NCBI RefSeq assembly: GCF_043951855.1
Contig: NZ_JBINJW010000030.1
Span: 1 to 31,434, forward strand
Source: Proteiniclasticum sp043951855
GTDB taxonomy: Bacteria > Bacillota > Clostridia > Clostridiales > Clostridiaceae
Length of the DNA: 31,434 bases
Direction: 5' to 3'
The notes under the pieces are model-generated. The model had not been told where the DNA came from, made no database searches, and saw only the letters and a program-made list of their open reading frames with translations. Positions 24,574 to 31,434 of this stretch are shown here, piece after piece. The position numbers and the translations under genes are program-made. How positions within the stretch are numbered: the stretch's first letter is position 1; each line of letters opens with the position of its first letter.

Positions 24574-27309
24574 ATGGATACGAGTCAGCACCTGATTCTA
24601 TGCAAAGACAAAGACATTACGGAAAATGTCAGATACTGTGCATATAATCCTGAGACAAAAAAATATGATGTAACGTTTAAAAACGGTAAGGTATACCATT
24701 ATAATTTCCAGTCTGTTGAGTGGATGAGAAATCCAAAGATCATTGATCATCAGTGGATCAGTATCCGGTATAAGGAAAGGGAACTATTCAATATTCATAG
24801 GATTCATGAATTCAGTGGTAAAAGCGGCAGATACTGGTTTGTACAGTATGGTGATGGAAGCGGAAGAAGCTTCCATAAACGTCATCTTGAAATAAGTGTA
24901 TCCTGTCTGAATAATGAAGATACCCGAAGCAGCCTTGAGTATTTCAGGAGACTGGCTGCTGTCAATGAACTCCGTACAGAAGAAGGGGCAGTGCTGCTGC
25001 ACAGACAGTACGAGAAACTGGATTTCATCGATCGGGACTCTGCCATGGCTGTTTACCTGAATCCCCAGAGGCATTCGATGAGAACCTTCAAGGTGCCTCC
25101 CCTGATTTTTCCCTTCGGAGGAAATGCAAGCCAGTTCAAGGCTGTGAAAAATGCCATGACCAATCAGTTCAGTGTGATTCAGGGTCCTCCTGGTACGGGG
25201 AAGACCCAGACCATACTGAATATCCTATCGAATATCCTCATGCAAGGGAAAACGGTCCTTGTGGTCTCCAACAACAACTCTGCCATTGCCAATGTGGAGG
25301 AGAAACTGTCTTCTGACAGATATGACCTTGGTTTTCTTGTGGCGTCATTAGGAAATTCTGAGAACAAGAATCAGTTCATACAAAGACAGTCAGGAACCTA
25401 TCCGGTTATAGAAGGCTGGAAGGCGGATGAAGAGAAGAAAGGGTTTTTTCATCGAGGTATCAGGAAGGTATCACTGGAGCTCCATGAGGTCTTCCAAAGG
25501 CAGGAACGACTAGCGATGACACGTCAGGAAATGGAGTCTCTGGAAACAGAAATCAGACACTTCAAGAGATACTGTGAAGAAACGGGAATCACACTGAAAA
25601 GAAAAAGCATCCCTCATTCCTCCAAAAAGATGATGCGTATCTGGCAGCAGTGCTATGCCTATGAAGAAGAAGACAAAAAGATTCCGTTCTGGTTCAAGCT
25701 GAAGAATATGAGAATCATAGGGATTTCAGATTGGAGACTATACAAAAAGAAACTGCCTGAAGTCATCACTCACTTTCAGCAGCTATATTATGATGCGAAG
25801 GAGTCTGAACTGAAGGCGGAAATCCATGCTCTTTCTGATGGGCTTAAGTCAGATCATGATAAGATGGATCATCTGACAAAGCTTTCCATGGACTATCTGA
25901 AAGCGGAACTTTATGAAAAATTTGGCAAGAAGAGAGACCGAAAAGTATTCGAAGGCGAGGATTTATGGAAACATCCCCGTGAGATCATAGAGGAGTATCC
26001 TATTGTGCTAAGCACCACCTTCTCATCGAAGAGCAGTCTGGGGAAAGATGTAATGTTCGATTATCTGATTATGGATGAAGCCTCCCAGGTGGATGTGACG
26101 ACTGGTGCCCTGGCACTTTCCTGCGCGAAGAATGCTGTCATTGTGGGGGATCTGAAGCAGCTTCCCAATGTGATTTCAGAAGAAATGAAGAAAACCACCG
26201 ATGAGATTTTCAGCAGGTACGATCTTCCTGAAGGGTACTCTTTTTCAGAGAACAGCTTCCTGAAATCTGTATGCAGAATCATTCCTGACATACCACAGAC
26301 GCTTTTGCGAGAACACTACAGGTGTCATCCCAAAATCATAGGATTCTGCAATCAGAAGTTCTATAACAACGAGCTCATTGTCATGACACAGGATAGAGGA
26401 GAATCCGATGCCATATCGCTTTTTAAGACTGTCACTGGGAATCACAGAAGAGAACACTTCAATCAGAGACAGATCGATGTGCTCATGAAAGAAGCACTTC
26501 CTGCTTTGAGTAAAGAGGGAAATGAGGAGATCGGGGTTATAGCACCCTATAATGAACAGGTCCACGCCATCAGAGACAGTTTAGGTGACAAGACTGAAAT
26601 CGACGTGGCAACGGTGCATAAATTTCAGGGAAGAGAAAAGGACACCATCATCCTTACACCAGTAGATGATGTGGTCACTGATTTTTCCGATGATCCGTAT
26701 CTACTGAATGTGGCCATATCTCGTGCGAAAAAAAGATTATGTCTGGTGGTTTCAGGCAATGAGCAGCCTAAGGACAGCAACTTTGGTGATCTGATTTCAT
26801 ACATTGAGTACAATAATTTTGAAGTGGTGGAAAGTGAACTCTACTCTGTATTTGATTATCTGTATACACAATATACAAGAGAGAGAATGGATTTTCTGAA
26901 GGATCATAGAACCATATCAGAATACGATTCGGAAAATCTCATGTTTGGGGTCATCAGCGGACTTCTTAAGAAATATGATTATCTATCCCTTGGGGTCATC
27001 GCGCATCAGCCTCTCAATATGCTCATAAGAAATCCAAAGCATCTGTCAGACGAAGAAACACGATATGTCATGAACAGAGCGACTCATGTGGATTTCATGA
27101 TTTATAACAAAATCACCAAGAAACCTGTATTCGGCATAGAAGTGGATGGGTTCCATTTCCATAAAGAAGGAACAAAGCAGAAAGAAAGAGATTTGATGAA
27201 AGATCGGGTTTTCAGTCTCTATCAGATCCCTCTGCTCAGATTCAAAACCAATGGAAGCGGAGAAAAAGAGGCGATAGAAAGAAAAATACTGGAATATGCG
27301 CAGCAGTGA
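24574..27309 (+). CDS. Helicase-nuclease fusion (KTSC-like, SF1 helicase, DUF2726)
   Basis: The 911-residue product has three parts. Residues about 10-60 resemble a KTSC domain ('YDVTFKNGKVYHY'). Residues about 175-740 are a superfamily 1 (Dna2/Upf1-like) helicase: Walker A 'GPPGTGKT' (204-211), Walker B 'MDEASQ' (D501, E502), 'VGDLKQLP', 'REHYRCHPKIIGFCN', 'ATVHKFQGREKD' and 'NVAISRAKKR' (from 712), with a helical insert of about 200 residues between the first two. Residues about 780-911 form a DUF2726-type PD-(D/E)xK nuclease with D840 and E856-V-D858, ending 'TNGSGEKEAI'. I chose the ATG at 24574 because GGAGGG lies just before it, inside the longer frame. Paired with the NERD-HRDC gene. 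DNA repair or phage defence are both possible. Confidence 0.9.
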   Translation: MDTSQHLILCKDKDITENVRYCAYNPETKKYDVTFKNGKVYHYNFQSVEWMRNPKIIDHQWISIRYKERELFNIHRIHEFSGKSGRYWFVQYGDGSGRSFHKRHLEISVSCLNNEDTRSSLEYFRRLAAVNELRTEEGAVLLHRQYEKLDFIDRDSAMAVYLNPQRHSMRTFKVPPLIFPFGGNASQFKAVKNAMTNQFSVIQGPPGTGKTQTILNILSNILMQGKTVLVVSNNNSAIANVEEKLSSDRYDLGFLVASLGNSENKNQFIQRQSGTYPVIEGWKADEEKKGFFHRGIRKVSLELHEVFQRQERLAMTRQEMESLETEIRHFKRYCEETGITLKRKSIPHSSKKMMRIWQQCYAYEEEDKKIPFWFKLKNMRIIGISDWRLYKKKLPEVITHFQQLYYDAKESELKAEIHALSDGLKSDHDKMDHLTKLSMDYLKAELYEKFGKKRDRKVFEGEDLWKHPREIIEEYPIVLSTTFSSKSSLGKDVMFDYLIMDEASQVDVTTGALALSCAKNAVIVGDLKQLPNVISEEMKKTTDEIFSRYDLPEGYSFSENSFLKSVCRIIPDIPQTLLREHYRCHPKIIGFCNQKFYNNELIVMTQDRGESDAISLFKTVTGNHRREHFNQRQIDVLMKEALPALSKEGNEEIGVIAPYNEQVHAIRDSLGDKTEIDVATVHKFQGREKDTIILTPVDDVVTDFSDDPYLLNVAISRAKKRLCLVVSGNEQPKDSNFGDLISYIEYNNFEVVESELYSVFDYLYTQYTRERMDFLKDHRTISEYDSENLMFGVISGLLKKYDYLSLGVIAHQPLNMLIRNPKHLSDEETRYVMNRATHVDFMIYNKITKKPVFGIEVDGFHFHKEGTKQKERDLMKDRVFSLYQIPLLRFKTNGSGEKEAIERKILEYAQQ

Positions 27310-27321
27310 AATAAAGATGAA

Positions 27322-27350
27322 GGGACTGGCTTGAACATCAAGCCAGTCCC
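27322..27350. terminator. Perfect hairpin between convergent genes
   Basis: GGGACTGGCTTGA and its exact complement form a 13-bp stem around a three-base ACA loop, between the convergent helicase and GNAT genes. T runs are poor on both sides (CTTCATCTTTATTTC on the minus strand). Confidence 0.7.
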
Positions 27351-27369
27351 AAATCATTCCATGCATTTT

Positions 27370-28203
27370 CTACAGCTTCTTCTGGACAAATTCGTGAAGC
27401 CGGTGCATTCTGAACCCGAAGTGCTCATAAAGCATTCTGGCAGGGTTTCCATCCACAACCCATAATGTGACTTCACTGAATCCTCTATGAAGAAGTGTGC
27501 CCACTGTGTAAGCTAGAAGAGTTTTTCCATATCCCTTCCCTTGTTCATCCACTGCCACGGCAATCTTATCGATTTCGTTTCCTTCCACCATGGCCACAGC
27601 GACAATTTCGCTGTTGTCCCTCAATACAAAGATATCTTCCGCATGTTTCAGAAAATAAGATCTTTCTTCTTCTGATGGAGCACTTAGAGTGGAGGAAATG
27701 CCTACATGAAGCCTCATTCTGTGGAAGGATTCACTGAATATTTTCTGGACATGGAGATAATCACTGTCCACATAGGCTGAAACGGAAGGGTTTTGTGGTG
27801 ATAGCAGAGTTCCGCTGAAAATCATATGTCTGGAGCGGAACCATTTCTCATATCCTTTTCTACTGAGAAATCCCCTTATGGAGTCATCCACCTTGTAATC
27901 ACACACGATTTCTTTCACACCCTTCTCTGCCATTTCTTTTTCCAGAGAGGAGAGGAGTAAGGATCCGATTCCCTGACTTCTATAGTCAGGATGCACATAC
28001 AAGGTGAAGCTGGTTTTTTCTGAAATTCCGGTATAGACACAGATGGCTGCAATGAAGCCATCTGATCTGACGATCATGGCGTATTCAGGAAACTCCTCCA
28101 GACAGCCTAAGATGTCCCTTCTGACAAATTCATCCTCCCTAATAAGATTCTTTATAGCGGGGCTATGATCTTTGTTGTATTTTTCAAGTGTCCATGTCAT
28201 CAT
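27370..28203 (-). CDS. Tandem GNAT-domain acetyltransferase
   Basis: The 277-residue cytoplasmic protein contains two GNAT folds. The first has the acetyl-CoA loop 'VHPDYRSQGIGSLLLSSLEKEM' (about residues 75-95); the second has 'VAVDEQGKGYGKTLLAYTVGTLL' (about 220-240) and ends 'MLYEHFGFRMHRLHEFV', the common closing motif. Both loops keep the Q/R-x-x-G-x-G/A form, so both could bind acetyl-CoA. The substrate is unknown. AGGAG precedes two adjacent ATGs at 28203 and 28200. It is probably transcribed with the upstream gene at 28270-29289, which ends 66 bases before it. Confidence 0.88.
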   Translation of the reverse strand: MMTWTLEKYNKDHSPAIKNLIREDEFVRRDILGCLEEFPEYAMIVRSDGFIAAICVYTGISEKTSFTLYVHPDYRSQGIGSLLLSSLEKEMAEKGVKEIVCDYKVDDSIRGFLSRKGYEKWFRSRHMIFSGTLLSPQNPSVSAYVDSDYLHVQKIFSESFHRMRLHVGISSTLSAPSEEERSYFLKHAEDIFVLRDNSEIVAVAMVEGNEIDKIAVAVDEQGKGYGKTLLAYTVGTLLHRGFSEVTLWVVDGNPARMLYEHFGFRMHRLHEFVQKKL

Positions 28204-28269
28204 ACTGCTCTCCTAGTGCTCAGTAGAGTATCGGTTATATAGCGTGTTACAGAATCAAAGAGAGCTTTC

Positions 28270-29289
28270 TTATATGGATAAAATCTCTCTCAGCACTTTC
28301 TTTGAATGAATGAGATCAAGAAGTTCATCCTCTGTGTGGATGGTATCACTTCTTCTTTTGAAGTACTTGTTGATCTTTATGGCATAACGTTTCATGGCTG
28401 GGTCTATGGAGGACATGAAATCCATGATGCTTCTCTTATGATAGACTACGGAGAGATAGGAGAGGACCATATACTTGATGTCTGCAAGAATGGAGTCTTC
28501 AATCCAGTAGTCAATATGGGGAAGATCAATCTTCTTCTCCATGAGGTTTGTGTAGCAGACCAGTCCGTCTTCTGTGGATTCCCAGAAATCCGCATAGACA
28601 TAATCGAATTCCTTGAGGAATGCTTCGTTCCATCTGTCATAGGCACTGGCATGGATGATGGTCACTTTTTTCTCTGTATCGAACTGAGGCAGGATCTGTT
28701 TCTCGAATAGATTGATGACATCTTTATTGACTTCCACAACGGTGACGCTTTCCACCTCATCCTTTAGAAGCCACATGTAGAGGATTAGGCCGATGCCGAG
28801 GCCGAAGGTCAGACATTTTCCGTGACCTTTGTCGATGCCCTCTCGCATGCTCTCTATTTCGCTGACGGCAGGGGACATCCAGACATTATCACCCTCCATG
28901 AGCACAGGCAGTTCCAGATCCTCGCTGAAATATCCGATGGGATGATAGTGGAAGAGATATCTGCCAAGGGGTTTATGAAAATCCATGTTCATGAGCGTTC
29001 TTTTTCTGATGACGGATCTCTGATAGCGTACGGTATCCGTGTCCACTTTCTCCAGTCTGATGCTCCTGAAATAAGGGTTTTCCTTCAGCATATGGATGTC
29101 TTTTTGCAGATTTTCTTCAGGAATATCGTATTTACGGAGAATGGAAAGAAGCGCTTTCTCCTTTCCTGGCGTCAGTACTGTCTCCATATAAGGAAGCACA
29201 TCAGTTAGATAGGCGCGCATGCTGTGCATGGATTCCACCAGGCTTTTCATGGCTGTATTCATTTCGGGCGTTCTTTCAAACTGGATCAT
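28270..29289 (-). CDS. Rossmann-fold methyltransferase-like protein
   Basis: The 339-residue soluble protein has a central Rossmann domain with 'GKCLTFGLGIGLILYMWLLKDEVESVTVVEVNKDVINLF' (about 156-195), the SAM-binding loop and the acidic end of strand 2 (VVEVN) as in methyltransferases and spermidine-synthase-like proteins, then 'FDYVYADFWES' near motif IV. Residues 1-150 form a helical plus beta N-terminal domain I do not recognise, and the last 60 residues are basic and helical. The substrate is unknown. The ATG at 29289 follows AAAGAGGT. Confidence 0.72.
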   Translation of the reverse strand: MIQFERTPEMNTAMKSLVESMHSMRAYLTDVLPYMETVLTPGKEKALLSILRKYDIPEENLQKDIHMLKENPYFRSIRLEKVDTDTVRYQRSVIRKRTLMNMDFHKPLGRYLFHYHPIGYFSEDLELPVLMEGDNVWMSPAVSEIESMREGIDKGHGKCLTFGLGIGLILYMWLLKDEVESVTVVEVNKDVINLFEKQILPQFDTEKKVTIIHASAYDRWNEAFLKEFDYVYADFWESTEDGLVCYTNLMEKKIDLPHIDYWIEDSILADIKYMVLSYLSVVYHKRSIMDFMSSIDPAMKRYAIKINKYFKRRSDTIHTEDELLDLIHSKKVLREILSI

Positions 29290-29388
29290 GTCATACCTCT
29301 TTCTATACGTTATTCTTATGGATAATCATATCATATCCACATCGCAGGACGTAAGAGTAGTCGATCATTTTGGAGAAAAGGGCATAAG

Positions 29389-29419
29389 AAAACACGGAGC
29401 CTTTCTGGCTTCCGTGTTT
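29389..29419 (-). terminator. Terminator of the nhaC gene
   Basis: On the minus strand AAACACGGA and TCCGTGTTT pair (with an inner GCC/GGC) and are followed by TCTTATG, then a further T-rich run. Confidence 0.8.
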
Positions 29420-29472
29420 CCAGGGAGTTATCGATATGACTGAACCCCGTTTTACTTTTGGACTCTTACTGA

Positions 29473-30918
29473 TTAAGAGTTGGCCTCCAGGGATTTCATC
29501 ATGAGCTTCTTTTCTCTTTCTCTTCTCACGCGTACCTTCTGCACTTCTTCCTTGTCCATACGGGTCATGGTGAGACCTGTAATACCGTAGAACAGGGAAA
29601 CCATGGGTGTGATGAATGCCAGGAATGTGTAAGGAAGATATGCGATCACGGGAACACCCAGGGTGGCAGCGGTATAGATTCCGGCACCCGTCCAGGGGAT
29701 CAGCGCACCAGCCTGGGTGGCGGTGTCTTCCAGGATCCTGGAGAGGTTTTCCGGTTTCAGCTTCATTCGTTCAAAGATCGGTTTCATCAGGGTACCGGTC
29801 ATGACAGTGGAGAAATAGATGGCTCCTCCGATGGCCAGCGTCACATAACTTACGATGACCGTTACGATGACCAGGGTTCCTGTATGGTTGATCCTATGAG
29901 CAAAGGAACCGATGAGGGTTTCCAGTACACCGGAGTCTGCCAGCATTCCGCCCAGTCCTAAAGCGAAGAGAAACAGTGCGATGAGGGGCAGCATGCTTGT
30001 GAGCCCACCTCGCTGAAGCAGACTGTCTACGGTCTCGATACCCGCTTCCACGCTGTATCCGCTGTACATGGTGTTCAGGACTTCACTGAAGCCGAAGCCC
30101 TGATAGGCTACGGCGATGATTCCACCGACCACAGCAGCAATGAAAATTGCTGGAAGCGCGGGTTTTTTCATCATCATCAGTCCGATGAGCACAGCAATGG
30201 GAATCATTGGAATGATTCCGATGCTGAAGCTCGAAGACAGATACGTGAGCAGCTGATTCACACTTTCCGCATTGACTGTTTCTGCAGTGTATTTTAGACC
30301 CATGAAGGTGAAGATCACCGCAGTGATGGTATAGGCAGGAACCGTCGTCCAGAGCATATGCTTGATGTGTCCAAATAAAGTACCACCTGCAACCGTGGGT
30401 GCCAGGTTTGTGGTATCAGATAGAGGAGACATCTTGTCTCCGAAGTAGGCACCACTGATGACGGCACCTGCGGTGATTCCAGCTGGAACACCTAAGGTTG
30501 CCCCTACACCCATCATGGCGATACCTGCAGTACCGATGGCTCCCCATGAGGTTCCGGTGGTCAGGGATACGACGGAGGTGAAAAGCAGTGCCGACACCAG
30601 GAAGAATCTAGGTGAAATCAGATTGATTCCGTAATAGATCAGGGTAGGCACCGTACCTGATGCCATCCATGTTCCTATGAGCATGCCCACGGCCAGGAGG
30701 ATCAGTCCGGACTGGAGTGCCTTACTCATGGATTTGAACATGGAGGTCTCGATCTGTTTGTAATTGTACCCGAGACCCATCATAAAGGGTATCAGGGTGA
30801 ACATACTGATGAACATAAGCATCTGGATTTCCACATCAAATGCCAGAATCCCCACAGATATAATAGCGACTACGCTAAGTAGCATCATGAGGGCATAAGT
30901 GAAACTGGGTTTTTTCAT
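29473..30918 (-). CDS. nhaC: NhaC-family sodium/proton antiporter
   Basis: The 481-residue membrane protein has about 12 spans and NhaC-family marks: 'GTSWGAIGTAGIAMMGVGATLGVPAGITAGAVISGAYFGDKMSPLSDTTNLAP' and 'LEDTATQAGALIPWTGAGIYTAATLGVP'. NhaC exchanges sodium (or malate/lactate in relatives) for protons. The frame is open back to 30972, but those 18 codons lie in the hairpin end of the adjacent IS element, and homologues begin 'MKKPSF..', so I use 30918. No ribosome binding site is visible before this ATG, and the natural promoter and leader appear to have been displaced by the insertion. The gene may be poorly expressed or driven from within the element. Confidence 0.88.
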   Translation of the reverse strand: MKKPSFTYALMMLLSVVAIISVGILAFDVEIQMLMFISMFTLIPFMMGLGYNYKQIETSMFKSMSKALQSGLILLAVGMLIGTWMASGTVPTLIYYGINLISPRFFLVSALLFTSVVSLTTGTSWGAIGTAGIAMMGVGATLGVPAGITAGAVISGAYFGDKMSPLSDTTNLAPTVAGGTLFGHIKHMLWTTVPAYTITAVIFTFMGLKYTAETVNAESVNQLLTYLSSSFSIGIIPMIPIAVLIGLMMMKKPALPAIFIAAVVGGIIAVAYQGFGFSEVLNTMYSGYSVEAGIETVDSLLQRGGLTSMLPLIALFLFALGLGGMLADSGVLETLIGSFAHRINHTGTLVIVTVIVSYVTLAIGGAIYFSTVMTGTLMKPIFERMKLKPENLSRILEDTATQAGALIPWTGAGIYTAATLGVPVIAYLPYTFLAFITPMVSLFYGITGLTMTRMDKEEVQKVRVRREREKKLMMKSLEANS

Positions 30919-30940
30919 ACTTGAGGTTTGCAACGAACCA

Positions 30941-31033
30941 CTGCTACTCAAAATATGGACAAATCTATCCATATTGAGACTTTTACTGCTTCTTCCTGTA
31001 TGCTTTCGCCCCAGTTTCCTGAGCTGCTACTCA
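30941..31033. repeat. 10-bp direct repeat in the IS right end
   Basis: CTGCTACTCA occurs at 30941-30950 and again at 31024-31033. The copies flank most of the right-end region and could belong to the sequences that pair with cleavage sites in this transposon family. Confidence 0.55.
30947..30978. repeat. Subterminal hairpin of the IS200/IS605-type right end
   Basis: CTCAAAATATGGA and TCCATATTGAG form an 11-bp stem with a two-base bulge and an eight-base loop. TnpA recognises such hairpins near the ends of IS200/IS605 elements. Confidence 0.6.
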
Positions 31034-31098
31034 CAAGTTCCTGTACAGTCCACAGTCGTAAATTCCCGACTAGCCATCGGTACACATCTACAATAGCG

Positions 31099-31434
31099 TT
31101 ACAGTGCTACCGTGTAGACTTTGGCATTCAGAAGATTGATGCTGGCATTCCTGTCCCTGTCTATGACGAAGCCGCACGCATCGCATCTGTAGGTTCTATC
31201 AGATAACTTCAGATTCTTTCTGATGGAACCACATTCCGAGCACAGCCTGCTTGAAGGATACCACCTGTCAGCAATTCTTAATTCTATTCCGTTCCTCCTG
31301 CACTTTTCAGCAAGTTTCAGCCTGAAGGAATGGAAGTTCTGGCCTTGTATAGCCTTCGCTAAATGCCTGTTCTTCATCATCCCTTTCACGTTCAGGTCTT
31401 CCATGGTGATAAAACTTGGTTTTTGCCTGATCAC
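31099..31434 (-). CDS. tnpB: TnpB RNA-guided nuclease, C-terminal part, cut by window edge
   Basis: Only the last 111 residues are in view; the gene starts beyond position 31434. TnpB is the RNA-guided DNA nuclease of IS200/IS605 and IS607 elements and the ancestor of Cas12. Visible elements are a RuvC-II segment 'ITMEDLNVKGM' with the catalytic Glu, the zinc ribbon C-x2-C ... C-x2-C ('RLCSECGSIRKN', 'YRCDACGFV') and the RuvC-III 'DRDRNASINLL' with the catalytic Asp. Both catalytic residues are intact, so the element may be active. A tnpA gene is not in the window. The element is inserted next to nhaC. Confidence 0.93.
   Translation of the reverse strand: MIRQKPSFITMEDLNVKGMMKNRHLAKAIQGQNFHSFRLKLAEKCRRNGIELRIADRWYPSSRLCSECGSIRKNLKLSDRTYRCDACGFVIDRDRNASINLLNAKVYTVAL
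31434..31434. other. Window edge inside tnpB
   Basis: The left end of the insertion element, any tnpA and the TAM lie outside this window. Confidence 0.9.

Larger units (their letters stand above)
30919..31098 (-). ncRNA. Presumed omega-RNA region and right end of an IS200/IS605-type element
   Basis: The non-coding stretch downstream of tnpB in IS200/IS605 elements encodes the 3' part of the omega-RNA that guides TnpB, ending at the right end so that the flanking DNA becomes the guide. Here the 180 bases after the tnpB stop have no gene, contain several short complementary segments and end in a hairpin. The exact right end is not certain; it should lie just after the hairpin, between about 30920 and 30946. 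Confidence 0.5.

Noticed and set aside
1..31434. CRISPR array, tRNA or rRNA genes, prophage
   Set aside because: I found no spaced repeats, no tRNA-like cloverleaf in the intergenic regions and no phage structural genes; the only mobile element is the tnpB element at the right edge.

Overview
The window looks like a chromosomal segment of an anaerobic, sodium-dependent Firmicute, most likely in class Clostridia. Evidence for this is the strong AGGAGG-type ribosome binding sites, TTG starts on two genes, extended -10 promoters of the TGnTAnAAT type, lipoproteins with lipoboxes, a DUF4317 protein, the Staphylococcus/Clostridia type of class I fructose-bisphosphate aldolase, and System II cytochrome c maturation. 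I cannot fix the genus. Base composition looks fairly even, and only the right edge shows a mobile element.

Layout from left to right. Positions 1-3500 hold small independent units: an exported LolA-like protein, a VOC-fold protein, a TPR protein with an unrecognised N-terminal domain, and a YjjG-type HAD nucleotidase. Positions 3600-7310 hold a complete TAXI-type TRAP transporter operon (solute-binding lipoprotein, DUF1850 protein, fused permease) between a clear promoter and a long terminator hairpin. Positions 7500-10240 hold an adenylate kinase away from its usual ribosomal-operon position, a CsbD-like protein and an M18 aminopeptidase. Positions 10270-13040 (minus strand) hold an NSS sodium symporter and a cytoplasmic serine hydrolase. 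Positions 13200-15460 hold a DUF4317 protein and the aldolase. Positions 15520-17100 (minus strand) hold a radical SAM/SPASM peptide maturase followed by an unannotated 27-codon gene with a near-perfect ribosome binding site; the unit starts at a Fur-box-like palindrome and ends in a hairpin. This is the best candidate here for an undescribed system. Positions 17120-18790 (minus strand) hold a PII-like protein paired with a CPA2 cation/proton antiporter.

Positions 19000-23260 carry a lipoprotein and then a nitrite-ammonification module: a five-haem NrfA lipoprotein, an intervening hairpin, and the Ccs1/ResB and CcsA cytochrome c synthase pair that would attach the NrfA haems. No NrfH is present beside it. 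Positions 23500-27350 carry a NERD-HRDC nuclease-like protein followed by a helicase-nuclease fusion (KTSC-like domain, SF1 helicase, DUF2726 nuclease), a plausible DNA-processing or defence pair. Positions 27370-30920 (minus strand) hold a tandem GNAT acetyltransferase, a Rossmann-fold methyltransferase-like protein and an NhaC antiporter. The right edge holds the 3' part of an IS200/IS605-type tnpB with its right end and a presumed omega-RNA region, inserted directly against the nhaC start.

Functionally, the TRAP permease, the NSS symporter, the CPA2 antiporter and NhaC point to an economy built on sodium gradients, with amino-acid or peptide use (M18 peptidase, NSS) and ammonia-forming nitrite reduction as an electron sink.
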